Source: Micromonospora ferruginea (GTDB lineage: Bacteria > Actinomycetota > Actinomycetes > Mycobacteriales > Micromonosporaceae). From it: a DNA stretch of 64,000 nucleotides. Where the stretch lies: NCBI RefSeq assembly GCF_013694245.2, contig NZ_CP059322.2, positions 5,959,001-6,023,000 of the forward strand. The letters run 5' to 3'. The translations under genes and the position numbers were made by a program. Positions 31,154-39,008 of the stretch are shown in pieces. A model generated the notes under the pieces. That model was not told the DNA's origin. It saw only the letters and a program-made list of their open reading frames with translations, and made no database searches. Position 1 is the first letter of the stretch; the number at the start of each line of letters is the position of its first letter.

Positions 31154-32446
31154 GTGGAATGGGCGGTGGCCATCGCGGTGGCCGTGGCGCTGGTGACCGG
31201 ACTGGTCGCCGGGTCGATGCTGTCCGGGCCGGTGGGACAGTGGCGGCGCCGGAGGGCGTCGCGGGGCGGCGGGACCTCCCGTCGTGACGCAGGGAGGCCG
31301 ACGATTCCGGACGACCAACAGGGGGGCCTCTCCGGGCTCGGCCGCAAGACGATCGACTCGTTGCGCGCCGGCGTGGTGGTGCTCGACCCGGACGACGTGC
31401 CGGTGCTGGTGAACCCGGCCGCCCGCGCGATGGGCCTGCTCCGCGCCGGGGCGACACCGGGCGCCATCGCGGCGCACCCGCTCATCCGTACCCTCGCCGG
31501 GCAGGTCCGGCGCACGGGCGTGCGGCGCGAGATCGAGCTCGACCTGCCCCGGGGTCGCGACAGTGCCGGCGACAACCCGCTCGGCGTGCACCTGCGGGCC
31601 ATGGGGCTGGGTGCCGGCTACATCTCGATCGAGGCGGTCGACGTCACCGAGTCGCACCGCCTGGCCCGGGTACGCCGGGACTTCGTGGCCAACGTGAGCC
31701 ACGAGCTGAAGACCCCGATCGGCGCCCTGCAACTGCTCGCCGAGGCGTTGGTGGACGCAACCGAACCGGCCGGCGACGGCGCGCCCGACCTCTCCGAGGA
31801 CCTGGTCGCCGCGCGGCGCTTCGCCGAGCGCATCCAGCACGAGTCCACCCGGCTCGGCCGGCTCGTGCAGGAACTGCTGGAACTCACCCGGCTCCAGGGC
31901 GCCGAGCCGCAACCCGCGCCCGAACCGGTCGCCGTGGACTGGGTGCTCGCCGAGGTCGTCGACCGGACCCGCACCGCGGCCACCGCCCGCCGGGTGGAGA
32001 TCGTCGTGGGCGGGCAGCGGGGCCTGACCGCGTACGGGAGCGACAGCCAACTCGCCACCGCGGTGGCCAACCTGGTGGAGAACGCGGTCAACTACTCCGC
32101 CGAGGACACCACGGTCCGGGTGACCGTGCGGGGCACCGACGAGCACGTCGAGATCGCGGTGGCCGACCAGGGGATCGGCATCGCGCCGAACGAGGTCGAC
32201 CGGATCTTCGAACGCTTCTACCGCGCCGACCAGGCCCGCTCCCGCTCGACCGGCGGCACCGGCCTGGGCCTGGCCATCGTCAAACACATCGCCAGCAACC
32301 ATGGCGGCCGGGTGGATGTGTCGAGCACCCTTGGTGGTGGGTCGACGTTCACCCTCCGGCTGCCCGCCCGCCCCCCGGACGACCTGGAGGCGACACTCGC
32401 CTCCGCTGGGATCGAGGCCGGCCCGGCCGAGCTCCGGCAGGTCTGA
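31154..32446 (+). CDS. senX3: phosphate-responsive sensor histidine kinase SenX3 type
   Basis: 430 aa, GTG start 6 nt after TACGAT (31142-31147). One N-terminal membrane span (MEWAVAIAVAVALVTGLVAG), a PAS-like region (SLRAGVVVLDPDDVPVLVNP), HisKA with FVANVSHELKTPIGALQLL (phospho-His), then HATPase motifs N (NLVENAVNYSA), G1 (VADQGIGIAP) and G2 (TGGTGLGLAIVKHI). Orthologue of mycobacterial SenX3 and Streptomyces PhoR. It signals low phosphate to RegX3. Confidence 0.95.
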   Translation: MEWAVAIAVAVALVTGLVAGSMLSGPVGQWRRRRASRGGGTSRRDAGRPTIPDDQQGGLSGLGRKTIDSLRAGVVVLDPDDVPVLVNPAARAMGLLRAGATPGAIAAHPLIRTLAGQVRRTGVRREIELDLPRGRDSAGDNPLGVHLRAMGLGAGYISIEAVDVTESHRLARVRRDFVANVSHELKTPIGALQLLAEALVDATEPAGDGAPDLSEDLVAARRFAERIQHESTRLGRLVQELLELTRLQGAEPQPAPEPVAVDWVLAEVVDRTRTAATARRVEIVVGGQRGLTAYGSDSQLATAVANLVENAVNYSAEDTTVRVTVRGTDEHVEIAVADQGIGIAPNEVDRIFERFYRADQARSRSTGGTGLGLAIVKHIASNHGGRVDVSSTLGGGSTFTLRLPARPPDDLEATLASAGIEAGPAELRQV

Positions 32447-32467
32447 CCACAGGAAAGGAAACACCCG

Positions 32468-33151
32468 TTGAGTCGCGTACTGGTGGTCGAGGACGAGGAG
32501 TCGTTCTCCGACGCCCTGTCCTACATGCTCCGCAAGGAGGGCTTCGAGGTCTCCGTCGCCGCGACCGGCACCTCCGCCCTCACCGAGTTCGACCGCACCG
32601 GCGCCGACATCGTGCTGCTCGACCTGATGCTGCCGGAGATGTCGGGCACCGAGGTGTGCCGTCAGCTCCGCCAGCGGTCGCACGTCCCGATCATCATGGT
32701 CACCGCCCGGGACAGCGAGATCGACAAGGTGGTCGGCCTGGAGATCGGCGCCGACGACTACGTGACCAAGCCGTACTCGCCGCGTGAGCTGGTCGCCCGG
32801 ATCCGGGCGGTGCTGCGCCGGCAGACCAGCGAGGCGAACGAGACGGGCGCGCCGACCCTGGCCGCCGGCCCGGTACGGATGGACATCGAACGGCACGTGG
32901 TGACCGTCGACGGTGCCGGGGTCCAGCTCCCGCTCAAGGAGTTCGAGCTGCTGGAACTGCTGCTGCGCAACGCCGGCCGGGTGCTCACCCGGGGCCAGCT
33001 CATCGACCGGGTCTGGGGCGCCGACTACGTGGGCGACACCAAGACGCTTGACGTGCACGTGAAGCGGCTGCGCTCCAAGATCGAGCCGGAGCCGTCCGCG
33101 CCGCGCTACATCGTCACGGTGCGAGGCCTGGGCTACAAGTTCGAGCCGTGA
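32468..33151 (+). CDS. regX3: OmpR-type response regulator RegX3/PhoP
   Basis: 227 aa beginning at TTG 32468, a rare start supported by AGGAAAGGAAA upstream and by MSRVLVVEDEESFSDALSYM aligning with the family. Receiver phospho-acceptor Asp in VLLDLMLPEMSG (about residue 52), Lys in TKPYSPRELVARI; winged-helix effector LKEFELLELLLRNAGRVLTR and VHVKRLRSKIEP. Should bind the GTTCACC repeats upstream of phoU/senX3 and phosphate genes elsewhere. Confidence 0.95.
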   Translation: MSRVLVVEDEESFSDALSYMLRKEGFEVSVAATGTSALTEFDRTGADIVLLDLMLPEMSGTEVCRQLRQRSHVPIIMVTARDSEIDKVVGLEIGADDYVTKPYSPRELVARIRAVLRRQTSEANETGAPTLAAGPVRMDIERHVVTVDGAGVQLPLKEFELLELLLRNAGRVLTRGQLIDRVWGADYVGDTKTLDVHVKRLRSKIEPEPSAPRYIVTVRGLGYKFEP

Positions 33152-33172
33152 CCGGCACCCCTCCTGCTGCGC

Positions 33173-33226
33173 GTAAGGAGGGGGCCCTTGTTAACGCATT
33201 CTGCATAAGCGGGGCCCCTTCCTAAC
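33173..33226. repeat. GGGGCCCC dispersed palindromic pair, copy 5
   Basis: Units 33173-33195 and 33206-33226, spacer GCATTCTGCA. Located 21 bp after regX3. The gap from 33152 to 33655 holds this element, palindrome copy A and a structured leader; no gene is supported there. Confidence 0.85.
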
Positions 33227-33288
33227 GCCGTAGCGCTCGCCCAACCCCGCCGATCACGCCAGCTCGCACCGTCCGGCCGATCCATCGT

Positions 33289-33360
33289 CGATCTTGGACT
33301 TGTGGCACCTCCGATAATCCCAGAAAACCGACATATCCTGGCACCACAACTCCAAGATCG
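33289..33360. repeat. composite-element palindrome, copy A
   Basis: Arms 33289-33309 (CGATCTTGGACTTGTGG...) and 33340-33360 (...CCACAACTCCAAGATCG) with a few mismatches; 30-bp interior whose complement reads AGGATATGTCGG..., like the interiors of copies B and C. The right flank carries only short G-rich stretches (33375-33455), a possible relic of the pentamer tract. Confidence 0.75.
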
Positions 33361-33460
33361 GCGAAGTTGCGTTGGCAGGGCGGGGGAATGCGCCGGGTGT
33401 CCGGTTCGACGGTGGTGGGCGGCACGCTGGCGGCGGAATCGGGGCGGGGTGCGGGGCGTT

Positions 33461-33540
33461 GTAACCCGGTGAACGACCGAGGAAGTCAAGCCCCGCACCC
33501 CCGAGCCCTCGGGGAATGGTGGTGGCCGGCCGGTCGTTAC
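33461..33540 (+). promoter_or_regulatory. candidate structured 5' leader of the lysozyme-like gene
   Basis: GTAAC (33461-33465) and GACCG (33475-33479) pair with the contiguous CGGTC-GTTAC (33531-33540), leaving CCGGTGAAC bulged out. Inside, CCCCGA-GCCC-TCGGGG (33499-33514) forms a second hairpin. CCGGTGAAC occurs early in actinobacterial c-di-AMP (ydaO) riboswitches, which precede cell-wall hydrolase genes, but the later conserved blocks are not evident, so the identification is weak. Confidence 0.35.
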
Positions 33541-33655
33541 ACACACTCCCGGCGCCGCGACGCGAGCACGCCGGAACCCCTGATCTTTGAGCGCCTGACG
33601 GTGCCCGCACCCCCGTCCCCCACGAGGGTGTGTTGACCCCCGAATGGAGCCCCTC

Positions 33656-34201
33656 ATGAACACGATCCTGCGCAAGAGCATCCTCGGTATCGCTGGTCTG
33701 GCCTTCACCGGTGGCGTGTTCGCCGGCCCGATCGCCGCGCACGCCGACACCGCGCATGCCGCCGCCAAGCCGGTGACGGCCACCGTGCAGGGTGAGCAGT
33801 CGACCATCGCGCTCAACGGTGAGCAGACCGCCAACGTGAAGGCGATCATCGCCGCGACGAAGAAAGCCGGCCTGCCCGAGCGGGCCGCGGTCATCTCGAT
33901 CGCGACCAGCCTGCAGGAGTCGAAGCTGGAGAACCTGGGCCACCTCGGCGACCGCAACGACCATGACTCGCTGGGCCTGTTCCAGCAGCGCCCCTCCAGT
34001 GGTTGGGGCACGCCGGAGGAGATCACCGACCCCGAGCACTCCACCCTGGCCTTCCTCAAGGGCCTCAAGCAGGTCGACGGCTGGCAGGACATGCCCCTGA
34101 CCGACGCCGCGCAGACCGTGCAGGTCTCCGCCTACCCGGACGCCTACGCGCAGTGGGAGAAGCAGGCCACCGACCTCGTCGCCCAGCACTGGACCAAGTA
34201 A
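33656..34201 (+). CDS. secreted lysozyme-like wall hydrolase
   Basis: 181 aa from ATG 33656, with GGAG 6 nt upstream (the in-frame ATG at 33644 overlaps that RBS). Signal peptide to about residue 31 (GIAGLAFTGGVFAGPIAAHA). Mature part has a single SLT/Rpf-like domain: RAAVISIATSLQESKLENL with probable catalytic Glu, DSLGLFQQRPSSGWGTPEEI, VDGWQDMPLTDAAQTVQ. This type is common in actinobacteria as a stand-alone peptidoglycan-cleaving domain. It has about 500 bp of upstream non-coding DNA with possible RNA structure. Confidence 0.8.
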   Translation: MNTILRKSILGIAGLAFTGGVFAGPIAAHADTAHAAAKPVTATVQGEQSTIALNGEQTANVKAIIAATKKAGLPERAAVISIATSLQESKLENLGHLGDRNDHDSLGLFQQRPSSGWGTPEEITDPEHSTLAFLKGLKQVDGWQDMPLTDAAQTVQVSAYPDAYAQWEKQATDLVAQHWTK

Positions 34202-34208
34202 GACCCGC

Positions 34209-34242
34209 GAAGGCCGGCACCCGGGAACGGGTGCCGGCCTTC
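34209..34242. terminator. perfect 15-bp GNRA-loop hairpin between convergent genes
   Basis: GAAGGCCGGCACCCG (34209-34223), loop GGAA, CGGGTGCCGGCCTTC (34228-34242). It starts 8 bp after the lysozyme-like stop, and its right arm covers part of the TGA stop of the minus-strand oxidoreductase, so it serves both genes. Confidence 0.85.
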
Positions 34243-34894
34243 AGCGCACGACCTTGACGTTGAACATCGGCGTGCCCAGCCGGCCGTAGAGGCGCAGCCA
34301 GATCGGCAGCAGCATCTCGGTGCCCCGGGCCGTGGTGATGTCGCCCAGGTCGATCACGTCGGTGTGACCGAAGCTGGTGAGCAGCTCGGTGACCACCTTC
34401 TTGGCGTCGGCGTCGTCGCCGGACACGAAGACGCTGTGGTCTCCGCCGGCGAGCTGCCCGGGGTGGGTCATCAGGTCGGCGGTGAGCGTGTTGAGCGCCT
34501 TCACCACCCGGGTACGCGGAAACGCCCGCTGGATCCGCTCGCCGAGCGAGTCGTCGTTGAGCACCGACAGGGTGGGCGGGAAACCCTTGCCGAAGTCGAG
34601 CGGGTTGGCGATGTCGAGCAGCACCTTGCCGGCGAGGTTGTCGGCGCCGGCCGCGTCGAGGGCGGGGAGGGATCCGTCGCCGCTGGTCGCGTTGACCACC
34701 AGGTCCGCCCCGGTGGCGACGTCGGCGTACCCGGTCAGGGTGACGCCCGGATGGGCGGCGGCCCACTCGCCCCACTCCCCGCCGCGGGTGGTGGCGACGT
34801 CGCGGGTGCCGACGACCACGTCGTGGCCCAGCTCGGCCGCGCGGGCGGCGATGGCGCGGCCGACCATGCCGGTGCCCAGTACTGCGATGCGCAT
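34241..34894 (-). CDS. NADPH-dependent F420 reductase-type oxidoreductase
   Basis: 217 aa. Rossmann start MRIAVLGTGMVGRAIAARAA, VVGTRD for the NADP phosphate, VVNATSGDGSL and LDIANPLDFGKGFPPTL, then TRVVKALNTLTADLM. This is the layout of F420-dependent NADP oxidoreductase-like proteins; true F420 use is not proven. It is divergent from a TetR gene with shared operators, so it is the likely target of that repressor. Confidence 0.85.
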   Translation of the reverse strand: MRIAVLGTGMVGRAIAARAAELGHDVVVGTRDVATTRGGEWGEWAAAHPGVTLTGYADVATGADLVVNATSGDGSLPALDAAGADNLAGKVLLDIANPLDFGKGFPPTLSVLNDDSLGERIQRAFPRTRVVKALNTLTADLMTHPGQLAGGDHSVFVSGDDADAKKVVTELLTSFGHTDVIDLGDITTARGTEMLLPIWLRLYGRLGTPMFNVKVVR

Positions 34895-34958
34895 GTCGTG
34901 TCCGTCCTGACGGAGTCGCGGAACGCCGATGCGTCCCGCTCGGTGCGGACGAGACTAA

Positions 34959-35005
34959 CAGACAGGTCTGTCTACTGGAAGAGGAAAGGAGACGTACCTG
35001 TCTGT
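34959..35005. promoter_or_regulatory. paired TetR operators
   Basis: AGACAG-GT-CTGTCT at 34960-34973 is a palindrome. Its half ACAGACAGGT (34959-34968) reappears inverted as ACCTGTCTGT at 34996-35005. They lie between the divergent oxidoreductase and TetR starts, and a TAGACT -10-like box at 35005-35010 overlaps the second site. Confidence 0.65.
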
Positions 35006-35034
35006 AGACTTCGGCGAACCACGAGGGAGGAACC

Positions 35035-35613
35035 ATGGCCCGCACTCCCGCCGGCACCGCCCGGGACCGCATCCTGGAGACCGCGTTCCGGCTGTTCTAC
35101 GCGTACGGGCCGCGCGGCGTCGGGGTGGACACGGTGATCGCCGAGTCGGGCGTCGCGAAGGCCACGCTCTACAAGCACTTCCCGAGCAAGGACGACCTGG
35201 TCCTGGCGTACCTGGACAAGGTCGACCAGGCGTGGTCCGGCGCGCTGCGTACCGCGGCCGGGGCGGCCGGCGACGATCCGCGCGACCAGCTCGTCGGCAT
35301 GTTCGACGCGCTCACCGGGGCGTGCCGCCGCGAGGGCTACCACGGCTGCGCGTTCATCAACACCGCCGCCGAGTCGCCCGCCGGCGGTCCGGTGCACGCG
35401 CGTACGGTCGCGCACAAGAACGCGGTGCGGGCCTGGGTGACCGACCTCGCCCGGCAGGCCGGGGCGGCCGAGCCGGAGCTGCTGGCCCGACAGCTCACCC
35501 TGCTGCTCGACGGCGGACTGGCCGGCGGCGTGCTCGACGGCGACCCGGCGATCGCCGAGGCGGCCCGGGGCACCGCCCGGGCACTCGTCGACGCGGCGCT
35601 GCCGAAGCGTTAA
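35035..35613 (+). CDS. TetR/AcrR family regulator
   Basis: 192 aa; GAGGGAGG lies just upstream of the ATG. HTH: TARDRILETAFRLFYAYGPR, VIAESGVAKATLYKHFPSKD. The C-terminal domain contains YHGCAFINTAAE, a motif of the TetR_C group often next to oxidoreductases. Its TAA stop (35611-35613) is inside the GGGGCCCC repeat that starts at 35609. Confidence 0.9.
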   Translation: MARTPAGTARDRILETAFRLFYAYGPRGVGVDTVIAESGVAKATLYKHFPSKDDLVLAYLDKVDQAWSGALRTAAGAAGDDPRDQLVGMFDALTGACRREGYHGCAFINTAAESPAGGPVHARTVAHKNAVRAWVTDLARQAGAAEPELLARQLTLLLDGGLAGGVLDGDPAIAEAARGTARALVDAALPKR

Positions 35614-35662
35614 GCGGGGCCCCTTCCTCTACCGGAGGCGTTAAGCGGGGGCCCTTCCTTAC
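35609..35662. repeat. GGGGCCCC dispersed palindromic pair, copy 6
   Basis: Units 35609-35629 and 35639-35662 with spacer CTACCGGAGG. Both convergent genes end inside it: the tetR TAA at the left end and the minus-strand TAA (35659-35661) at the right end. Confidence 0.9.
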
Positions 35663-36465
35663 TCGCTGGCGGGGTGGGGGGCGATCTGGCCCTGGCGCTG
35701 GCGGGCGGCGCACAGCTCGGCCAGCTTCGCGTACGCGGGCGCGCCGATCAGCGCGGTCAGCTCCGGGCCGTACGAGACGTACATCGGGTCGGCGCCGACG
35801 TGCGCGTCGGTGGAGGACGTGCACCACCAGTCCAGGTCGTGGCCGCCGGCGCCCCAGCCGCGCCTGTCGAACTCGGCCAGCGTGGAGATCAGCACCTTGG
35901 TGTTGTCCGGCCGCGTGTGCCACTCCTGGTCCCGGCGGACCGGGAGCTGCCAGCAGACGTCGGGCTTGTATTCCAGCGGGTGCACCCCGTCGCGCAACGC
36001 CTGGGCGTGCAGCGCGCAACCGCCCCCGGCGGGGAAGTCGGCGTCGTTGAGGAACACGCACGGCGCGTCCACGTCCCGGGTGGCGGTGCGCCGGGCCGGC
36101 GTCTTGCCGTCGACCGTGTCGTTCTCGGTCCAGTTCTTGAAGCCGCGGCGGAAGTGCTGCCAGGTCTCCGGGGTGAGCCGCTTGACGGCCGCCTTCACCC
36201 GCTTCTCGTCGTCCGAGTCGGTGAAGAAGGCGCCGTGCGAGCAGCACCCGTCGGCGGCCCGGCCGGCGACGATGCCGTGGCAGCCCGAGCCGAAGATGCA
36301 CGTCCAGCGGGACAGCAGCCAGGTCAGGTCGGCCCGGACGACGTGCTTCGGGTCGGCCGGGTCGGCGAACTCGATCCACTCCCGCGGAAAGTCCAGCCCG
36401 ACCTCGCGGCTGCGCGGGTCGTCCGGGTCGTCCACCAGCACCTGAAGCTCGATCTGCCCTGTCAC
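35659..36465 (-). CDS. Cys-rich conserved hypothetical protein (Rv0495c-like)
   Basis: 268 aa. About ten Cys and many His, grouped as WTCIFGSGCHGI, DGCCSHGAFF, GGGCALHAQAL and KPDVCWQLP, an arrangement suited to binding zinc or an iron-sulfur cluster, similar to YkgJ-type clusters. C-terminal HDLDWWCTSSTDAHVG. It stands beside ppx/gppA, as Rv0495c does beside Rv0496. The stop codon comes from the repeat at 35659. Function not established here. Confidence 0.75.
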   Translation of the reverse strand: MTGQIELQVLVDDPDDPRSREVGLDFPREWIEFADPADPKHVVRADLTWLLSRWTCIFGSGCHGIVAGRAADGCCSHGAFFTDSDDEKRVKAAVKRLTPETWQHFRRGFKNWTENDTVDGKTPARRTATRDVDAPCVFLNDADFPAGGGCALHAQALRDGVHPLEYKPDVCWQLPVRRDQEWHTRPDNTKVLISTLAEFDRRGWGAGGHDLDWWCTSSTDAHVGADPMYVSYGPELTALIGAPAYAKLAELCAARQRQGQIAPHPASE

Positions 36466-36539
36466 CCGGACCAGCGTACGCGCGGTCCCCCCGGCCGGCC
36501 GGCGAGCCGACGAAACGTGTTGCGCCTAGGGTTCTTGCC

Positions 36540-37484
36540 ATGCGACTGGGTGTCCTCGACGTCGGTTCCAACACGGTGCACCTGCTGGTGGTCGATGCCC
36601 ACCACGGTGCCCATCCCTGGCCGGCGCACTCGGAGAAGGTGGTGCTGCGGCTGGCCGAGCAGATCGGCCCGGACGGGGCGCTGACCGACACCGGCGCGGA
36701 CGGGCTGGTCAAGGCGGTCGGCATGGCCCGGGCGGCGGCCGACGGGCTGGGCGCCGAGGACCTGCTGGCGTTCGCCACCAGCGCGGTCCGCGACGCCACC
36801 AACGCCGGCGAGGTGCTGACCCGGGTCCGCGAGGAGACCGGCGTACGCCTGGAGGTGCTCTCCGGCGCGGACGAGGCGCGGATGACGTTCCTCGCGGTGC
36901 GGCGGTGGTTCGGCTGGTCGGCGGGCCGGCTGCTGGCGCTGGACATCGGCGGCGGCTCGCTGGAGCTGGCCGCCGGCATCGACGAGCACCCGGACGTCGC
37001 GGTCTCGCTTCCGCTCGGCGCGGGCCGGCTCAGCCGGGAGCGGCTGGCGGTCGACCCGGCCGGCCTGATGCCGCCGTCGGCCGAGGCCGTGGAGGCGCTC
37101 CGGGAGTACGTGGACGCGCAGCTCGACCCGGTGGTCAAACAGTTGACCGAGGTGGGCTGGGAGCGGCCGGTGGCCACCTCGAAGACGTTCCGCACGCTGG
37201 CCCGGCTGGCCGGCGCCGCGCCCTCCGGCGCGGGTCTGTGGGCCCGGCGCAGCCTGACCCGCACCGGGCTGCGGCAGGTGCTCGGGTTCGTCCGGCACAT
37301 CCCGCCGGCCCACCTGCCCGAGTTGGAGGGGGTCAGCGCGCAGCGGGCGCACCAGCTCCTGGCGGGCGTGGTGGTGGCCGAGGCGGTGATGCGCCGGCTG
37401 GACGTGGAGTGCCTGGACATCTGCCCGTGGGCGCTGCGCGAGGGGGTCATCCTCCGCCGGCTGGATCAGCTCGCGCCGATGTGA
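36540..37484 (+). CDS. Ppx/GppA phosphatase family protein
   Basis: 314 aa. ASKHA ATPase fold: MRLGVLDVGSNTVHLLVVDA (phosphate loop 1), LLAFATSAVRDATNAGEVL, LLALDIGGGSLELAAG (loop 2), and VATSKTFRTLARLAG. Acts as exopolyphosphatase and/or pppGpp phosphohydrolase. TAGGGT (36527-36532) is 7 nt before the ATG; leaderless. Corresponds to Rv0496. Near senX3-regX3, consistent with phosphate physiology. Confidence 0.92.
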   Translation: MRLGVLDVGSNTVHLLVVDAHHGAHPWPAHSEKVVLRLAEQIGPDGALTDTGADGLVKAVGMARAAADGLGAEDLLAFATSAVRDATNAGEVLTRVREETGVRLEVLSGADEARMTFLAVRRWFGWSAGRLLALDIGGGSLELAAGIDEHPDVAVSLPLGAGRLSRERLAVDPAGLMPPSAEAVEALREYVDAQLDPVVKQLTEVGWERPVATSKTFRTLARLAGAAPSGAGLWARRSLTRTGLRQVLGFVRHIPPAHLPELEGVSAQRAHQLLAGVVVAEAVMRRLDVECLDICPWALREGVILRRLDQLAPM

Positions 37485-37559
37485 TCCCGGCGGCCGCTCT
37501 GGGCGCTTTGCGGCTGCTCGTCCCGATGCTTCCCGACGGGTGCGGCTACCCTGAGGGGC

Positions 37560-38366
37560 GTGACTTCCCGCGTCCCGGTGCTCCTGTCCACGTCCTCGGT
37601 CTTCCCCGAACGGACCGCGGCGGCGTTCCAGCTCGCCTCGGCACTCGGGTACGACGGCGTCGAGGTGATGGTCTGGACCGACCCGGTGAGCCAGGACGCG
37701 GGCGCGCTACGTGGGCTCTCCGAGCACTACGGCGTGCCGGTGCTCTCGGTGCACGCGCCCTGCCTGCTGGTCACCCAGCGGGTGTGGAGCCCCGACCCGT
37801 GGGAGCGGCTGCGCCGGGCGGCCGAGCTGGCCGAGACGCTGGAGGCGCCCACCGTGGTGGTGCACCCGCCGTTCACCTGGCAGCGCGACTACGCGCGCAC
37901 GTTCACCGACGGGCTGGACGCCATCGCCGGGCAGTTCGGCGGCCTGCGGTTCGCGGTGGAGAACATGTTCCCGGTGCGGATGGCCGGTCGGCAGTTCGTG
38001 CCGTACGTGCCGGGTTGGGACCCGACCGACACCGGCTACGCCTCCTACACGCTGGACCTGTCGCACTGCGCCGCCTCGCACACCGACGCGCTGGCGATGG
38101 CCGACCGGATGGGCGCCGGGCTGGCGCACGTGCACCTGGGCGACGGCACCGGTGAGGGGCGCGACGAGCACCTGGTGCCCGGCCGGGGCGGCCAGCCCTG
38201 CGCGGAACTGCTCCGGTCGCTGGCCGGGCGCGGCTTCACCGGCTCGGTCGCGGTGGAGGTGACCACCCGGGGCGCGAAGAGCCGCGCGGTCCGCGAGGCG
38301 GACCTGCGCGAGTCGCTGGAGTTCGCCCGCGCCAACCTGACCGCGCCCTCCCCGGTCGACGCCTGA
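37560..38366 (+). CDS. sugar phosphate isomerase/epimerase, TIM barrel
   Basis: 268 aa, GTG start 7 nt after TACCCT (37547-37552). AP-endonuclease-2-like TIM barrel with metal-ligand pattern: VLSVHAPCLLV, TVVVHPPFTW, FAVENMFP, YTLDLSHCAAS, LAHVHLGDGTGEGRDEHLVP, and late VAVEVTTRG. Corresponds to Rv0498. Substrate unknown. Confidence 0.87.
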   Translation: MTSRVPVLLSTSSVFPERTAAAFQLASALGYDGVEVMVWTDPVSQDAGALRGLSEHYGVPVLSVHAPCLLVTQRVWSPDPWERLRRAAELAETLEAPTVVVHPPFTWQRDYARTFTDGLDAIAGQFGGLRFAVENMFPVRMAGRQFVPYVPGWDPTDTGYASYTLDLSHCAASHTDALAMADRMGAGLAHVHLGDGTGEGRDEHLVPGRGGQPCAELLRSLAGRGFTGSVAVEVTTRGAKSRAVREADLRESLEFARANLTAPSPVDA

Positions 38367-38390
38367 CCGACCGGGTCGGCGTCACGGCAC

Positions 38391-38411
38391 GCGGCCCGGA
38401 GACCGGGCCGC
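38391..38411. terminator. GC hairpin between convergent genes
   Basis: GCGGCCCGG (38391-38399), loop AGA, CCGGGCCGC (38403-38411). It lies between the isomerase stop (38366) and the CGNR gene stop (38423). Confidence 0.55.
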
Positions 38412-38422
38412 CGGGCCGGACG

Positions 38423-38989
38423 TCAGCTCACCGGGGCCAGCGGCTGGGCCGGGACGGCCTGCTCACCGACCGCCGCGCGCTTGCGGGCCCGGTGCGCGGC
38501 CACGTGCGAGCGGGTGGCGCAGCGTTCCGAGCAGAACCGCCGGCAGCAGTTGGACGACGTGTCCAGGTAGACGTTGCCGCAGCGCTCGTCCGCGCAGACG
38601 CCGAACCGGGCGCTGCCGTACTCGCAGAGCCAGACGGAGAGGCCCCACACGGCGCCGGCCAGATATTCGGCGGAGACCGAGGCGCCCCGGCTGGTCACGT
38701 GCATGTGCCAGTCGGAGGAGTCGTGCCCGGAGATGCGCGGCTGCACCGGGAACGCCTCCAGCAGCGCGTTCAGCTCGGTCACCGCGTCGGCGTCGCGCCC
38801 GGAGGTGCCGTACTCGAAGACGTCCCGCAGGCGCTTCTGCGCCCGGCGGAAGATCGCCAGGTCCCGTTCCGCGACCTCGTCGCGCATCCAGGCGTTCTCG
38901 TCCGGGAAGAGGGCCCGCAGGCCGTCCAGGTCGTCCAGCCGGGCGTTGACGAGCTCGACCCCGGTCCGGGCGTACGCGTCGAAGTTCAC
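38423..38989 (-). CDS. CGNR zinc-finger protein (ABATE domain)
   Basis: 188 aa from GTG 38989, 7 nt after TACCGT (minus strand; 38997-39002), so leaderless. N-terminal ABATE-like domain (GVELVNARLDDLDGLRALFP) and C-terminal CGNR finger FGVCADERCGNVYLDTSS, then NCCRRFCSERCATRSHVAAH. Such proteins are predicted stress-responsive transcription regulators. Confidence 0.85.
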   Translation of the reverse strand: MNFDAYARTGVELVNARLDDLDGLRALFPDENAWMRDEVAERDLAIFRRAQKRLRDVFEYGTSGRDADAVTELNALLEAFPVQPRISGHDSSDWHMHVTSRGASVSAEYLAGAVWGLSVWLCEYGSARFGVCADERCGNVYLDTSSNCCRRFCSERCATRSHVAAHRARKRAAVGEQAVPAQPLAPVS

Positions 38990-39008
38990 GACACCAACGG
39001 TAGACGAC

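Noticed and set aside
30308..33058. 916-aa open frame on the minus strand
   Set aside because: Runs antisense through senX3 and regX3; only the final part from 30952 (phoU) is a gene.
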